Assembly (NCBI GenBank): GCA_000231825.2
Contig: JH720353.1
Coordinates: 367,993 to 431,992 of the forward strand
Length of the DNA stretch: 64,000 nt
Origin: Tetrahymena elliotti 4EA
Lineage: Eukaryota > Ciliophora > Oligohymenophorea > Hymenostomatida > Tetrahymenidae
Direction of reading: 5' to 3'
The notes beneath the pieces were generated by a model. That model was given only the letters and a program-made list of their open reading frames with translations, searched no databases and was not told where the DNA came from. Shown one piece after another: positions 35,389 through 47,491 of the stretch (position 1 is its first letter; every line of letters begins with the position of its first letter). The position numbers and the translations under genes are program-made.

Positions 35389-38300
35389 TCATTTAAGAGA
35401 ATTTTTATATATTCTTTCAACTTTAATTTATTCTAAAAGATTTGATTTATATTTATCCCATTATTTGGACCACTAACTTACTTGTGATGTATAAATAGCA
35501 TCATATTCTTTTCTTGTGATAAGTCCATCAATCATAGTTCGCTTTTCATAATATTTAAAAATATAAATTACAAAAAAAATTTATAATTTAATACTCTTAA
35601 AAGGTTGGGGATAAGATGTATTTTGTCTTTTTCAAGGATATAAACTTCTATTTCAGCTGAGTCTGCAATCTAAATATAATTAAATACATTTTTATTTAAA
35701 ATTTATCAATTAAAATAAAAATTTGTTTGATTTAATAAATTCTTACAACTGTTAATTTTGCTCTTTCTCTTGGATCTATTTAATACTCTTCCTCAGCTGC
35801 TGGATCTACCTTTAAATATTCTAATAAAATAGCACGACCAAAGAAGAAATCTCCTCTCACTAAAGAACCAAATTCATGCTAAATAAAAAATCAAATTTAT
35901 TATTTAAGTTTTGCAATTTTAATAAAAGTACTTGATATTTATAAGCTATATTTTAATCATCAGCATAAATAATTTCATAGTTAGCTGCCTTTAGAGGTGC
36001 ATCGTTATCATATTCCTCATAATCACTTTCAGAATCTTAGGAAACTTTTGTATTATCAACTAAAGTATTTTTCTTTGTTGTTCCCTCAGGTATAATTTTA
36101 GTATCTTTTAAACAATCAAAAATTAAATTTATTCAAACTAGAAAAATGACATACAATCTTTGATTCCAAAAGCCAATTTTTTGTTAGAAAATTTCTTTTC
36201 TCTTCCCATGACAAAGTTATTTCTGACAACAATTTCTTCTTTAATAATTTTTAATCTTCCTGCACTCACAATAAATAAATTGTTAGGTTCTTATCCTTCT
36301 CTAACAAGAATTTCTCCTAATTTATATTTTTTAACTTCAACCAGGTTAGCTAATGGGATTAAGCTCACAGGATCCATATACTATTATTTATATATAAGAT
36401 AATTAATTATTAGATTTGTCTTTAAGTGGTTTTATTACCTCAAAAAAGGATAAAGTTTAGAGTAGTTTTAGCTTGACATCAAGCTCTTTTTGAATGAGTC
36501 CTAATAAAATAGTTTTGAAATAATCTCTAGATACTGTAAACAATGTTGTTGTTTCACAAGTCTTTACATTAAAAATTAAATGAAAAATTTAAAAGAATTT
36601 GAAATAAAATTTACTTCGATTGTTGCTGCTCTTTTAGAGGAAGATTTATTAGCTTCTTCTAACATTTTATTTAAGTCCTCTTCACTCTTTTTCTTATTTA
36701 AGGATTTATCTTTACTATTTTTTTCTTCTTTTTTTTCAGTTTATTCTTAATCTTCTACTTTATTAAATAATGGTTGCTTTTCAAGTTCTTTTTTAATTTA
36801 AGATATTCTAATTGGACCAAGGTCATTTGCCTTGACTGATTTTACTATATTAGTTGATTTCTTCTGATTCATTAAAGCCAATTCACCAAATTGTTAACCA
36901 TCATATAAAGTTGCAACAACTAAACTATCATCTTTACCATCAGGACTTACTCTTTTAATCCTTACATGGCAAGCTCCTCTGATTATAACATACATCAAAT
37001 CTCCTTCATCACCCTATTTTCCAATATTTTGATTTAGTAAAAAGAAATAGAAAAAAATATTACTTAGTTGAAGATAATTTGATTGGCCTGATATTGCACT
37101 ATGTTAGCTAATTTGAGTAAATACATTCTAGTTGGTTTTGTAAATCTCTTAAAAAATTTCAATCTCTCAGCAACAGTATCTAAAAATTCATAATCTCTTT
37201 CATTTGATGGCAACTTATATTCCTCCATAACTAGATTTAATTCATGCTGACTAACACTTTCTTCATTTGTATTTAAGAAATTGAAAACAAATTACTCTTT
37301 TTTCTGTTAGAATCTCTATATTATTTAAAACAAGATGTTAATATCTTCATTAAAACAAGTTAAATTATTAATGATTTAATCTGCTAATTTGATTTATCAA
37401 TTTGTTTTGAAGAAAATAAATTTTTTAGAAACACTTTGAAAAAATAATTAATAAGTAAATATTTTTGAGAAAAAAAGTATTTTTTTACTTTGAAATCAAG
37501 TTAGTCCTCAAGATGATATTTCTCAAATTTCTATCTCAACTCTTCACCATAATCTTTGAGTTGATCATGAATATTGTTTGGATGGTCAAAAAAGAATTTT
37601 TCTTATTCAACAATATTTTATTGGTTGATAACTACATCTTTATTTTAGAGATTCTATTCTGAAATGCTAATTGGGTTTTCCAAATTGAGTAGAGTTGGTA
37701 CATCCAAGACTGAGAAAGTCATTTATTTTTTGGAAAATATATCTGGATGATTATCATCAAACTACTTTTGCATATGATCCATGTAAGGCTACAAATCTTA
37801 CTAAAATTGCCTTCTATTTTTAATGATGTAGTTTAATTCTGCTTGAGTAAGAGCCCTGCTTTTTAAATTGAGACGAAACTTTTTTAAGGAAAATTTTTAA
37901 TAAAGTTTTCAACAAGAAAAATTAAATTTTTTACAACAATTTCTTCTCTTTAATTATTTTCAAAGTCTTATTGGTTAATTTATGATAGAGATTATGGATC
38001 ATTCTTTTTACTTAGGCTTTACATGTTCTTTTTTCCTTAAACTTTCAAATTCTTAGGTGTAGGTTGTACTCCTTTGTAAGATTTAGGAGTATTGTTAAAA
38101 GTTGAAGGCGATTTCACAGCAGAACTAGTAGGATTTTATGAAGGCTTATTTAAGTCAATTTACAATTTATCTTTTAGAGTTTAATCTAAGTGTATCTAAA
38201 CATTTTTTCTTTTATTTGTGGTTTCCTATTCTTCACCTATTACAAAATCTTATTTTGGTTTCTAATTACTTGCTTTATTTTCAATAGAAGTGTTTTACTA

Positions 38301-39488
38301 CAGATCTAATTTATAAATCTACTCTTACTGATTTTATTATTCTTCTTAAGATTGTTTATCCCCAAAAAAGTTATTATTAACTGGCTATCTTTATCCGATA
38401 GCATTTGTTTATGGCCTATCAAGAGCAGTTGTGCTCCCTTGGGCATTTAAAGTTTTTAAATTCATATGCTTCTTTAAGTGGCTATGAACATCATTATTTA
38501 GCCTAGTTACTTCTTTTGAAGAAACTGACATAATTTAAGCAGTTTCTGCTCTTGGAGGAAGTTGATAACTAACCTAATCACTTCTCTTTGAAGGGTTTTC
38601 TGATTCATCATCAATATCCTCAAGTTCTTAATTATGAATATTTACTTTATTCTAACTTACCTTTCTTTAAAATTCGTTTGCTGTTTTAGCACGGTCTATA
38701 GTTGCGAATGTTATATGATTTTTCCCTTCTTACTGCTTTCTCTAAAAGTTATCTTGCATAATTTACTTAAAATCTTTAATATCAGCTAATGATTCTATTT
38801 CTTTATGTGTTTAAGAACGAGTAGATGCAGTCTTAACGCGATTTTCTGTAAAGAATTTCTTTGACTAGCTTTAAGTATCTTAAATCGAAACAACTTGATT
38901 CAGTAAATTTTTTGGTTAATTGAACATATCCATATATTTTTACTACATTTGTTAAGTGTTATTTATTTTACTTGTTTCAGGTCTAGGGCCAAGCTTCTTA
39001 ATATATTTTTAACTCATTATTGCTGATGCTATTCTATCTTTTTTAAGTTTATTTGGGAAATTTGGAAATTAATTGTTTAAAACAGACATTTAATCTGAAG
39101 AATGTGGTAAATTTTGTTAATCAAATTCTTGTTAGCTTATTCCTTTAATTGTATGTCCACTAGGAACTCTAAGAGCAGAGGCAAGTCTTTAAATTTAATG
39201 AGAGCTTCTAGAATTTCCTTAAGCGCTCATTGGCAAATTTCTAAGCATCCCACTTTATCTATTATTATGACTAGTGCTTGATCTAAAATAAATATTGTTA
39301 TTTTCATATTGTGTTTAAGAATTAGATTGGAAATTGATAGGCAAAGTTGAAGTTTGCTGCTGCTATTTGAATGAAGAGAGAAACTTTTCTTTAGGATTTT
39401 ATTAGAAGTGTTGATTTGCTCCTTTTTCATCATCAAAATTAGCACTTCCATTAGATTATCTCTTTTAAATATTTAAAAGATTAAACAT
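35389..39488 (-). CDS. Large protein with two cyclic-nucleotide-binding-like domains
   Basis: The start MFNLLNIQKRQSNGSANFDD at 39488 is preceded directly by in-frame TGA. A long polar, Gln/Ser/Asn-rich N-terminal half (about 37.5-39.5 kb) has no recognised domain. The first cNMP-binding-like domain lies around 36.6-37.1 kb, with QGDEGDLMYVIIRGACHVRI, FGELALMNQ, then about 75 Lys/Glu-rich residues, then KRAATIETCETTTLFTVSRD. In canonical domains the GEL and RAAT motifs are only about eight residues apart, so the phosphate-binding cassette carries a large insertion. The second domain (35.5-36.4 kb) has KLGEILVREGQEPNNLFIVS and GDFFFGRAIL in place of G-E-L, so the ribose-contacting Glu seems absent. 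It resembles the regulatory parts of PKA/PKG, but no kinase domain was found. Six or more short introns are likely. It may be a cytoskeletal or ciliary cyclic-nucleotide-binding protein; that role is a guess. Confidence 0.75.
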
Positions 39489-40818
39489 TTATCACCAAGT
39501 AAATATTTCTAAGAACGATTTTATGAATTATTGGTTGATATATTGTTAATAAGTGAATTATTATTATCAATAATACTATCTTAACTATGATTAAATTAAA
39601 TAATTGACTACTTTACTTATTTAAATTAAAAGGTTTCAAAAAGCAATCATAATCACTAAAGATATAAATTATTAAATGGATAATTTGCAATATATTCAAT
39701 TATGAATTGGATTATATTCATTTTAATTGGTTGCCATCACATAGTGTGCCAATCTACTAAATTATATTTTTTATTTAATAGTCTATCTTTTGCAGTATTT
39801 ATTGGTAATTAAATGATTGTTTTACAATAAAAAAAATTATTTATTTTTAAAATTAATTCAAAAATTAATGAATCGTTTTAATCTTTAATTGAGATTTCAT
39901 TCATAAAAATAAGCCCTTATTGAAATGCTTATAAAAAAATTAAAGATAAATGTAATTTATTATGATTGCTTTTTAACATTACTCTGCATATTCTACTATC
40001 ACCTATTCAAATAATATTAAAAATTTAATAATATTTTCCAAACTATAGCTTTCATTTCTCTCAACACATTTTTATTATTTTTATTTAGTTTTTAAGACAT
40101 CTTATTATTCTAATAATTTTAAATGATGATAAATGACAATATTATTAAAGGTCTTTTTCTTTCGATGATTTAGTTAATCAGTAAAAATGACAAAAAATAA
40201 ACTAAAATAATTTTATAGGGAAAATATTAATTTTAAAAAGGTATTCATTAATGATGATTTTTTTTTGTAAAAAATTCTTTTTTATATTTTTTAGAGTAGT
40301 TTAGAGAATTAATAAATGTTTCTTGCATGAGCAAATAAAACACTTTTTAAATGAAATAATTTTTGTTTGGAATGAAAAAAGAAAATTTAATATCAATAAG
40401 GAAATAAAAAATTTAAGTAGATTTAACAAAAATAAAAAGGTTAAAAGTATTTAGGTTTAAACTAGAGTCAATTTAATTAGAAGAATTAATAAATTTACAC
40501 TGATTTAATATCGCTTTGCTTGATTAATATTGTTTGATTTTAGGGTATTTTATGATATTTTAAATTTGTGATATAACAAAGTGACACATAAAATATGGAT
40601 AGGAAACAGGTAGTTGAATAAAATATATATTATACTCAAATTTATTTTTAAGAGTTTTTGTTGAATTAATGAGAAGTTTGATAATTGTATTTGTAACGTT
40701 TAAATAAAATATTGAAAAATTATTGTTGCAATATAGATAATTTTACAATTTTTAAATTAGTGATAATTTATATATGATTTGTATTAACTTTTAAACATAT
40801 AGTATTTATTCAGCCAGA
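39489..40818. other. Intergenic region, no gene seen
   Basis: About 1.3 kb of AT-rich DNA upstream of the cNMP-binding gene and downstream of the uL22 gene, both on the minus strand. No protein-like frame on either strand and no repeat recognised. Confidence 0.45.
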
Positions 40819-42786
40819 TCATTAACCGATGGCGAGTTTACCCTTTTTGGTCTTGGGGGCAGCCTTCTTAGCATCCTTAGGGGCTTCCTTTCTGACCTTA
40901 GCAGCAACTTCTTAAGCGAAAATTTCGACGTGACAGCCGGAGTTCAAGTAAGCTATTTTATTTCAAAGTAAATAAATTAGTTAATTAAGATTTTATTTGT
41001 TTTTTTAAAACGAAACACCAACAATTTTGCTTTATTTTTTTTAATTTTTGCCAGATAAACAAATATATTTGCTATTCATTATGAAGAACTTCTACCCTCT
41101 GCTTATTTGCTAGTTTGAATTTATTTTATGTTATTAGTAGGATTGGTTTAAGGCAGCAATTTCATATTAATATTATTATTTTAATTAGCTAATTAATTCC
41201 CCTTAAGTTCATTTTATCCTAGATTCAATATGTTTAAATCACTTTTTGTATTTTTGATTGTATTTTAAGCACTTTGAGAACGACTTGATAAATAGATAAC
41301 GCTTTAATCATAAATTTTTTTTTTTCTTTGGAAGAGAATCTTGAATGATAACTTATAATTCAATGTTGGAAATCATTTCTTGAATTCAATCCATTAAATT
41401 TTATTTGATTTCATCATGTTATTTCTGATCTCTCATAAACAATAAATAATTAATTTGCTTTGTCATTTAATTAATTAATTTTATCTCTATGTTTTTATAT
41501 CTCTCTTTAGAAGAGTGCTACCAATAACTTAAGAATGAGTCAAGATTTTAATCCTAATAATAATAATATTTTCTGCATCCATAAAAATAACTGCTAGCAC
41601 CAATGACCATCAATCACTTGCATTATGATTTAAACAGCTTGCATTTTATTTGTATTCCCCAAAATTTAAGAAAAACAAAGCATTTGTTTTTTATTTCGTG
41701 TTTCTTTTAAACTTATTAAATAAATGAAAAAAAACTTACGGTTGATTCTACCGTGGGCTCTGTAGGTTCTTCTTCTACCCTTTTGAGCTCTGTTAACTTA
41801 ACCGTGTTAGATAACGAGGTTAGCAGTGTTCAAGGACTTAGCCTATTAAAATAAAATAATGTTAATGATGAATGCCCTTTGAACTAATTTTAAAGCCCAC
41901 AAATAATAATATGTTTCTTAATTAACCAATATTACAACTACTAACTTAATCTATTAACTATGCCTATTTTAAACAGTTCGCATATATGTAACAAACAATG
42001 CTTGCCTTTGTTTGAGTTTAACTTATTTTCAGCCGCTAATTTTAAATCTAGCTAATTGAAATTTAAGTAGAAGAATATGTGATTAGTCAGAATTTCATTT
42101 TATTTTATTGTTTGTGGCTTTTAAATAATTTATTATTTCATACTTGAGCATTGGCAGAAAGGTTATCAAGGAGACCGAGGATGACCTTGACAGACTTAAC
42201 GGGCCATCTACCTGTTTAATTAATTGAAATAGAATTAGTTACAATTCATAAAATTGATAAATTGCATGCTCATTTTATAAAAAAATGTAAAGAAAAAATT
42301 TTGTGATTTGCATTCGATCAAAATTTGTCCTATTTATTTATATCTTTTGCTCCTTTTGCTAATTAAAAAGCAAAAAACACAAAGAAACATATTTCAAAGA
42401 TAAATATAAAAATGAGCTAGTTGATGATGATTTAGCGAAGTGTTTACCTTGGGTTCTACCGAATTCGTGAGCTTAAGCAGTTCTACCAATGCAACCAGTG
42501 AATCTGTTGAAGGGGATACATCTCTTTCTGTCAATAACAGCCTTGAGGTATCTCTTGGCGTTTTCGAGGTTCAATCCCTTGATGGCTCTGACAACTTCAT
42601 AAGTGTTCTTGAAGTGGACTCTTAAGTCGGAGGCAGAGGTCTTGACAGCTTTTCATTAAAAAAGTTAAATTTACAATCCATTTTTATGCGAAGATGGTTG
42701 AGCGAAAGTGCTTATATTCTTATTGAAAAATGAATGTTACCCTTAGCTTGGTTAGCGGGTTCTCTAGAGTAAATAGTCTTTCCCAT
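40819..42786 (-). CDS. RPL17: 60S ribosomal protein uL22 (RPL17)
   Basis: This is a large-subunit ribosomal protein lining the peptide exit tunnel. Five exons can be placed exactly (minus strand): 42741-42786, 42448-42648, 42144-42211, 41740-41842 and 40819-40952. Introns are 92, 236, 301 and 787 bases, and each restores the family sequence in phase. Examples are [35 protein letters not shown] and [18 protein letters not shown]. The start [15 protein letters not shown] and the basic C-terminal [13 protein letters not shown] tail fit the family. Exons are markedly richer in G+C and use few TAA/TAG codons compared with neighbours, as expected of a highly expressed gene. I searched the introns by eye for box C/D snoRNAs and found no convincing one. 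Confidence 0.96.
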
Positions 42787-43653
42787 CTTTACTTTATTAA
42801 ATATCTTATTTTTTGGTCTTTATATGAATTTCTTGCTATACGAATCTTTTTTAATTAAAAATCCCTTCTTTGATATCAATTTTCTTCTTCCTCACTTCGA
42901 TCTTTCCCACTACTTATTTTTCGCCTCCTCACTTTCTTATTTATTTACCTTTTTTTGTTCCTTCACTGTTTCTTGTTTCAATCATATAATTAAATTTTCA
43001 TTTAAATTTGTTTACCTCTACATTTTATTTCATTTCTTTATCTCCATATTTCTTTTCATTCTAATATTAATATAAATTATGCATATTATATTATCTCTCA
43101 TCAAACTATCAGTCATTCTCTCCTTCAATCATTAAATCATGCTCCTTTTGACTCAACCAACTAGCCTTTAGAATTTCATTTTTATTTTTTGCATCAGTCA
43201 TTTTTATTTTTATTTTCGCAAATAATTTTTTAAAAATAAAATGTTATAAAAAATAATTTGAATCTCACCCTTTAAATATTTAATTTTTATTTTACCAAAA
43301 GTGGTTATTTAAAAAGCTCTAAATTTAGTTTTCTTCATAAAATTTTCTTCTACTTTTGAACAATAAATTTAATTTAAAATAAAAATATACAATTATGAAA
43401 AAATTGCGCTTGAAATTATTTTGTTGTTTTTCATAAATTTAAGAAATTATTCTAGCAAAAAAAAATCAATTTAAATAAAATAAAAAAAAAACTAAAATAG
43501 AATTAATATTTTTTAATTAATTCAATAATCTTCATTTTTTTCTGGAATTATTTATCAAAAAATTTATTTAAATTTGGTTTTGAGATTTTTATTTTAAAAT
43601 ATTTTAGAATTAGATTTTACATTAATATAAATATAAATACAAAAAATGATTTA
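42787..43653. promoter_or_regulatory. Upstream region of RPL17
   Basis: The first 200 bases before the RPL17 start are pyrimidine-rich on the plus strand (purine-rich as read toward the gene). That asymmetry explains the long open frame at 42824-43075, which I do not regard as a gene. The rest is plain AT-rich DNA. No defined promoter element could be named. Confidence 0.4.
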
Positions 43654-44545
43654 TCAAAGTTTTATATCTTGCTCATCTTACTCTCTTTACTGTTCTATTA
43701 ACTTGATAGTATAATAACACTTCTGTGCTTAGTTTAATATTCCCTTTAGATGGGTTAATCCAGAGCAGTTTTCACGACAAAGCAAACTCAGGTTGTAATT
43801 GTATTCAAATACTTTACCAGATAAAGTGAATAGAATATGCAATATGATATCAAAAATGAAAGAAAAAACAAGCACACTTTTAACTAGTTGCATACAATCT
43901 TTAATATAAAGTTTATCACGGAAATGAGTCAAATCAGCTTTGAAAACAAGTTTTTTATCATTATTTTCTTAAATAGTTATTGATCCAGCTAGCTGGCAAT
44001 CAATATAGTTATAGACTTCATATTCAGTACAAGGCTTACATCCAAATATATCTTTGAAGACTAGAAGCATATCTTAGTTATTATTCAAAACCTATTAATA
44101 AATATAAAATAAAGATTTTTATTTAAAATAATAAATTTACATCTTTGAATATGGACATGCCTATTTTTTGAATTATCTCATTGTCTGAAGATCTTTAAAC
44201 TAGAAATTAAAATATAGCTTCTTCGTTTTTGTACTCAGGATTTCTTATTTCTTCTTTCATCCTTTTAAGAAACATCTCCTTGAATTGCTGTATATTAGTT
44301 GATCTTAACTTTTTATCAGAAATAATAGTTGAAGCCTTTTAGCTAAATTGATTTTAGAAAAACAAGTCAAATCTAATTAGTTTATTGTAAAGTTCAAAGA
44401 GAGAGTCAAGGGTATCAATTTTTTTCATAGTGTACATCTCATTTTGAAATTTGCATTCTTCTTCACTTTTAATGAATTCATTTTCAATTTTAGATAAATA
44501 TTAATCTATTTTATCTGAAGGAAGATAAAGATGGTTTTAGTTCAT
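43654..44545 (-). CDS. Unrecognised protein with one or two membrane segments
   Basis: The start MNQNHLYLPSDKIDQYLSKI at 44545 opens a frame that runs to TGA at 43654-43656. It is interrupted only by a probable intron of about 50 bases near 44091-44140 (gtaaattt..taatag) joining FKD to VLNNNQDM. The N-terminal 180 residues are helical and charged (KIENEFIKSEEECKFQNEMY and following). A block with three Cys reads FKDIFGCKPCTEYEVYNYID plus CQL. Then a hydrophobic stretch, LVKSVLVFSFIFDIILHILF, is followed by a Gln-rich tail. The start could be slightly upstream, since the frame stays open there without another ATG. I do not recognise the family. Protein-like composition and frequent TAA/TAG codons support a real gene. 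Confidence 0.65.
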
Positions 44546-45891
44546 ATCAGTTATTTTTATTTAAATTTTCCTTTATTTAAAATTTATAATAAATAACTAA
44601 AATAAATTTCACTTTTAATTAAAATTAAGTAAAATTAATAGTGTGATTTCTAAATAATTTTCCAAGTTCCAAACAAATCTCACAAATAATTTGATGAAAA
44701 ATTCAATGTTTTTAACAAAGTTTTTTTTGCCAAAAAAATTTTTAGAAAATTATTTAAAATAGAAAAAGAATTTATTAATGTCATTATTTTTACAAATATT
44801 TATAAAAACGTTCAAAATTTAAAATCTAATTAACCTTCATAATTTAAAATAAATAAGGTTTGTTTGATTTGAAGAAAGAAATGTGGTAAAATATTTACTA
44901 TTGCCTCAATTACCACTCAAAAATTCAAAACACCCACTCAGCATAATTAGAGCAATTCATCAGAAATTATCTTAAATTAATAATTTTGGCTGCTTGAAGA
45001 AAGTGTAATCAGTTAGAATATTTAAAATTAATTGATCTGTTTTACAAAAGAAAATCCTTATTAAATTTCTTTTAGAAGTTAGATTAGCTAAATTAGCCTT
45101 TTATCATAAATTAATGCTTTAATTTGCATGATAATTTTAAATATTTACTTTTTAAAGAAGTTAAATTCTCTCAGTAGTTTTTTTTAAACTTTGATAAAAG
45201 AGCTACTTTAATAACAAAAATTCCCAGTCAGTAATATTTAAAAATTAAAACTCGATCTTAAATTCAATAAAAGCATGTTAAAAATGAATTTTTTACTTCC
45301 TTAAATTTTTTTCAATTTTTAAGAATGGGCAGAGTTTTGTAATAACAAACATAAGAAATAATTAATTTATTTTTGAAAAGCACATTTCCTATTGTTGGAA
45401 GAAATTTTGGTTTTTTTCTCAAAATGAAAAAAGAAAAAATCAATTTAATTTTTGTTGAAAAAATATAATGTGAAAAATATGACTAAAGTATAAGTTTGTT
45501 AGAGATTTATTTAATTTATTCTTACAAAAATACTAAAATAGTCAATTTATTACTTTTTTAGAGATTCTTTATAATAATTTAGCCAATAAATATAAATAGA
45601 AAATAAAACCTAAATTTAGAGTTTGCAATGATTATTTAGAACATAAGAAAAGATGAAATTTGTCTAAGAAATCAAATGAGAATTAATGAAGAGTTAATTT
45701 GAAAAAAGAGAGAAAGTAAGAAAATAAAGCTAAGAAATTTTATAATTAATAATTAATAAAAATATAATTTTCTAAAAAGAGAATCAAAATAAATATTATT
45801 GAAAAATAAAGATTGAAATAAACACTCAGCTTCTAAATAACCACAAAATAAATTTATAATAAAAAAATTAACTTAATTAAAAATAATCAAA
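44546..45891. other. Intergenic region with a long TGA-free frame of doubtful meaning
   Basis: This is the divergent region between the unknown minus-strand gene and the plus-strand folate gene. On the plus strand, about 44870-45376 stays free of TGA for some 168 codons and reads like low-complexity protein (for example ITTQKFKTPTQHNQ). It has no start codon near its beginning and no recognisable motif. In such AT-rich DNA a frame this long can arise by chance, so I do not call a gene. Confidence 0.35.
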
Positions 45892-47491
45892 ATGATTTCT
45901 ACTTTTGCTTGTAGGACTTTACGCTATTCATTCTCATCGATTGTTTTTAATGGAAATAAAACAGCAAAAAAAATTTTAAGCACTTTAAAGAAGGAAATTG
46001 AATTGTTTTAAAAGCGTAGAACATTTATATTTTCTTATTTTCAATTGATTTTTATCTTATTTTCACTTGAAGACAATTTTGATAATTAACGATTCTATTC
46101 ATCAATTCAAACAAATCAACAAAAAAAACATTTTTACTCAAACAAATATTTTATTTTGATTACTAAAAATTGATAAATTTTTCTATTTTTTGAAAATTAT
46201 TTCTTCCTTAAAATTAGAAAGCAACATTTCTCGAAAACCTGGACTAGGCATTATTTTAGTAGGAAATAATCCTGCCTCTTTATCATACATTAAAAAGAAA
46301 TTACAAGCATGTGAGATTATTGGAATAAGACATGAATTATATCACTTCTCAGAAGATATTTAAGAATATGATATTCTCAGTGCAATTGATAGTCTTAATA
46401 GAAAAGATGATATTGATGCTATTATGGCTTAGGTATGAAATATTTTAATTCTTGATTATCCATTCAAATACCAAATTTATAATTTGTCTTTTTTCTACTT
46501 TCAAAATTAAATTGTAACAACAAGTTTCTTAATTCAAATTAGATATAGAATTTTTATTTTTTTTGTAGTTAATCAATTCTTATAATGTATAATATAGCTT
46601 CCACTTCCTCCTCATATAGATAGAAATAATGTAATCAATATGATATCCTCAGAGAAAGATGCTGATGGTTTAAAATTAAATTCTGTTAACCTTCATCCTA
46701 AGGCAAATATTCTTCCTTGCACTCCAGCTGCATGCCTTAAAATATTAGAAGAGCATCAAGTAAGTCTTGAAGATAAGCATGTAGTATTAATAGGAAGAGG
46801 AAGACTAGTAGGGTAACCTCTTGAATAATTATTAAGTAAGCTATCACCTGCGTCAATAACTACTTGTGTAAAAGAAACTGGGGATATAAAATAACATATC
46901 TAAAAGGTAAAAGTCTTTTTGCCTAAATATTTCATTTATTTTTGGAAAAAAATAGGATTAAAGAATTAATCGAAAATTAAATAAAACTTACTTTTTCATA
47001 ATACACTGTCATATTATTAATATTTTAAATAAATAATTTCATAATATCAGGCTGACGTAATTATTGCAGCAGCGGGTGAAAGACAGCTAATTAAAGGCAG
47101 ATGGATTAAAAAAGGAGCAGTTGTACTTGACGTAGGAGTTAATAAAGGAATTCCTGGAGTTGATCAAAGTAAAGTTGTGGGTGATGTAGAATTTGAAGAA
47201 GTAAACCATTTATTATAAACTATTGATTTTATTGACATTGTATTATAACTTTTAAATTAATTAAAGGCAAAAAAAAGAGCAAGTCTAATAACTCCTGTTC
47301 CTGGTGGTATTGGCCCAATGACTGTATCAATGCTTATGTACAATACAGTTTAAATATGGAAACAAAGAAAATTTTAAGAAGAGTTAAATGCTGAATATAA
47401 AGCTTCAAATTATGATAGCGACAGCTTTGATTTACCCATTAACACAAATTTTCCTCCTGAAAGTTCAATTTATAATTATTTATACATTTGA
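45892..47491 (+). CDS. MTHFD: Bifunctional methylenetetrahydrofolate dehydrogenase/cyclohydrolase, probably mitochondrial
   Basis: The product interconverts 5,10-methylene-, methenyl- and 10-formyl-tetrahydrofolate (FolD family). Motifs appear in order: [23 protein letters not shown] with the catalytic Tyr and the Lys four residues later; [38 protein letters not shown] (the nucleotide-binding Rossmann segment); [20 protein letters not shown]; and [14 protein letters not shown]. The N-terminus [16 protein letters not shown] is rich in Arg/Ser without acidic residues, consistent with a mitochondrial presequence. Introns are about 46013-46218, then 46433-46597, 46907-47050 and 47201-47266, each rejoining conserved motifs. 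About 45 residues follow the FolD core, ending at TGA 47489-47491. No formyl-THF synthetase domain is attached, so it matches the two-domain MTHFD2/FolD type. Confidence 0.93.

Noticed and set aside
39227..39451. 74-residue minus-strand frame starting MEVLILMMKKEQ
   Set aside because: It overlaps the cNMP-binding gene in another frame. The gene's own frame (GSANFDDEKG..) is richer in the Gln/Ser/Asn typical of this genome and runs through.
40953..41739. Box C/D snoRNA within the RPL17 intron
   Set aside because: An ATGATGA box C is present on the transcribed strand, but no CTGA box D lies 50-100 bases downstream and no terminal stem is seen.
42440..42625. 61-residue plus-strand frame
   Set aside because: It is the antisense shadow of RPL17 exon 2, which is unambiguous on the minus strand.
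42824..43075. 83-residue plus-strand frame rich in Phe and Leu
   Set aside because: It arises from the pyrimidine-rich strand just upstream of RPL17. It has no motif, no Gln codons of the TAA/TAG type and an almost pure Phe/Leu/Ser composition.
44870..45376. 168-codon plus-strand frame free of TGA
   Set aside because: There is no start codon near its beginning, no motif and no splice partner. A frame of this length without TGA can occur by chance in DNA this AT-rich.
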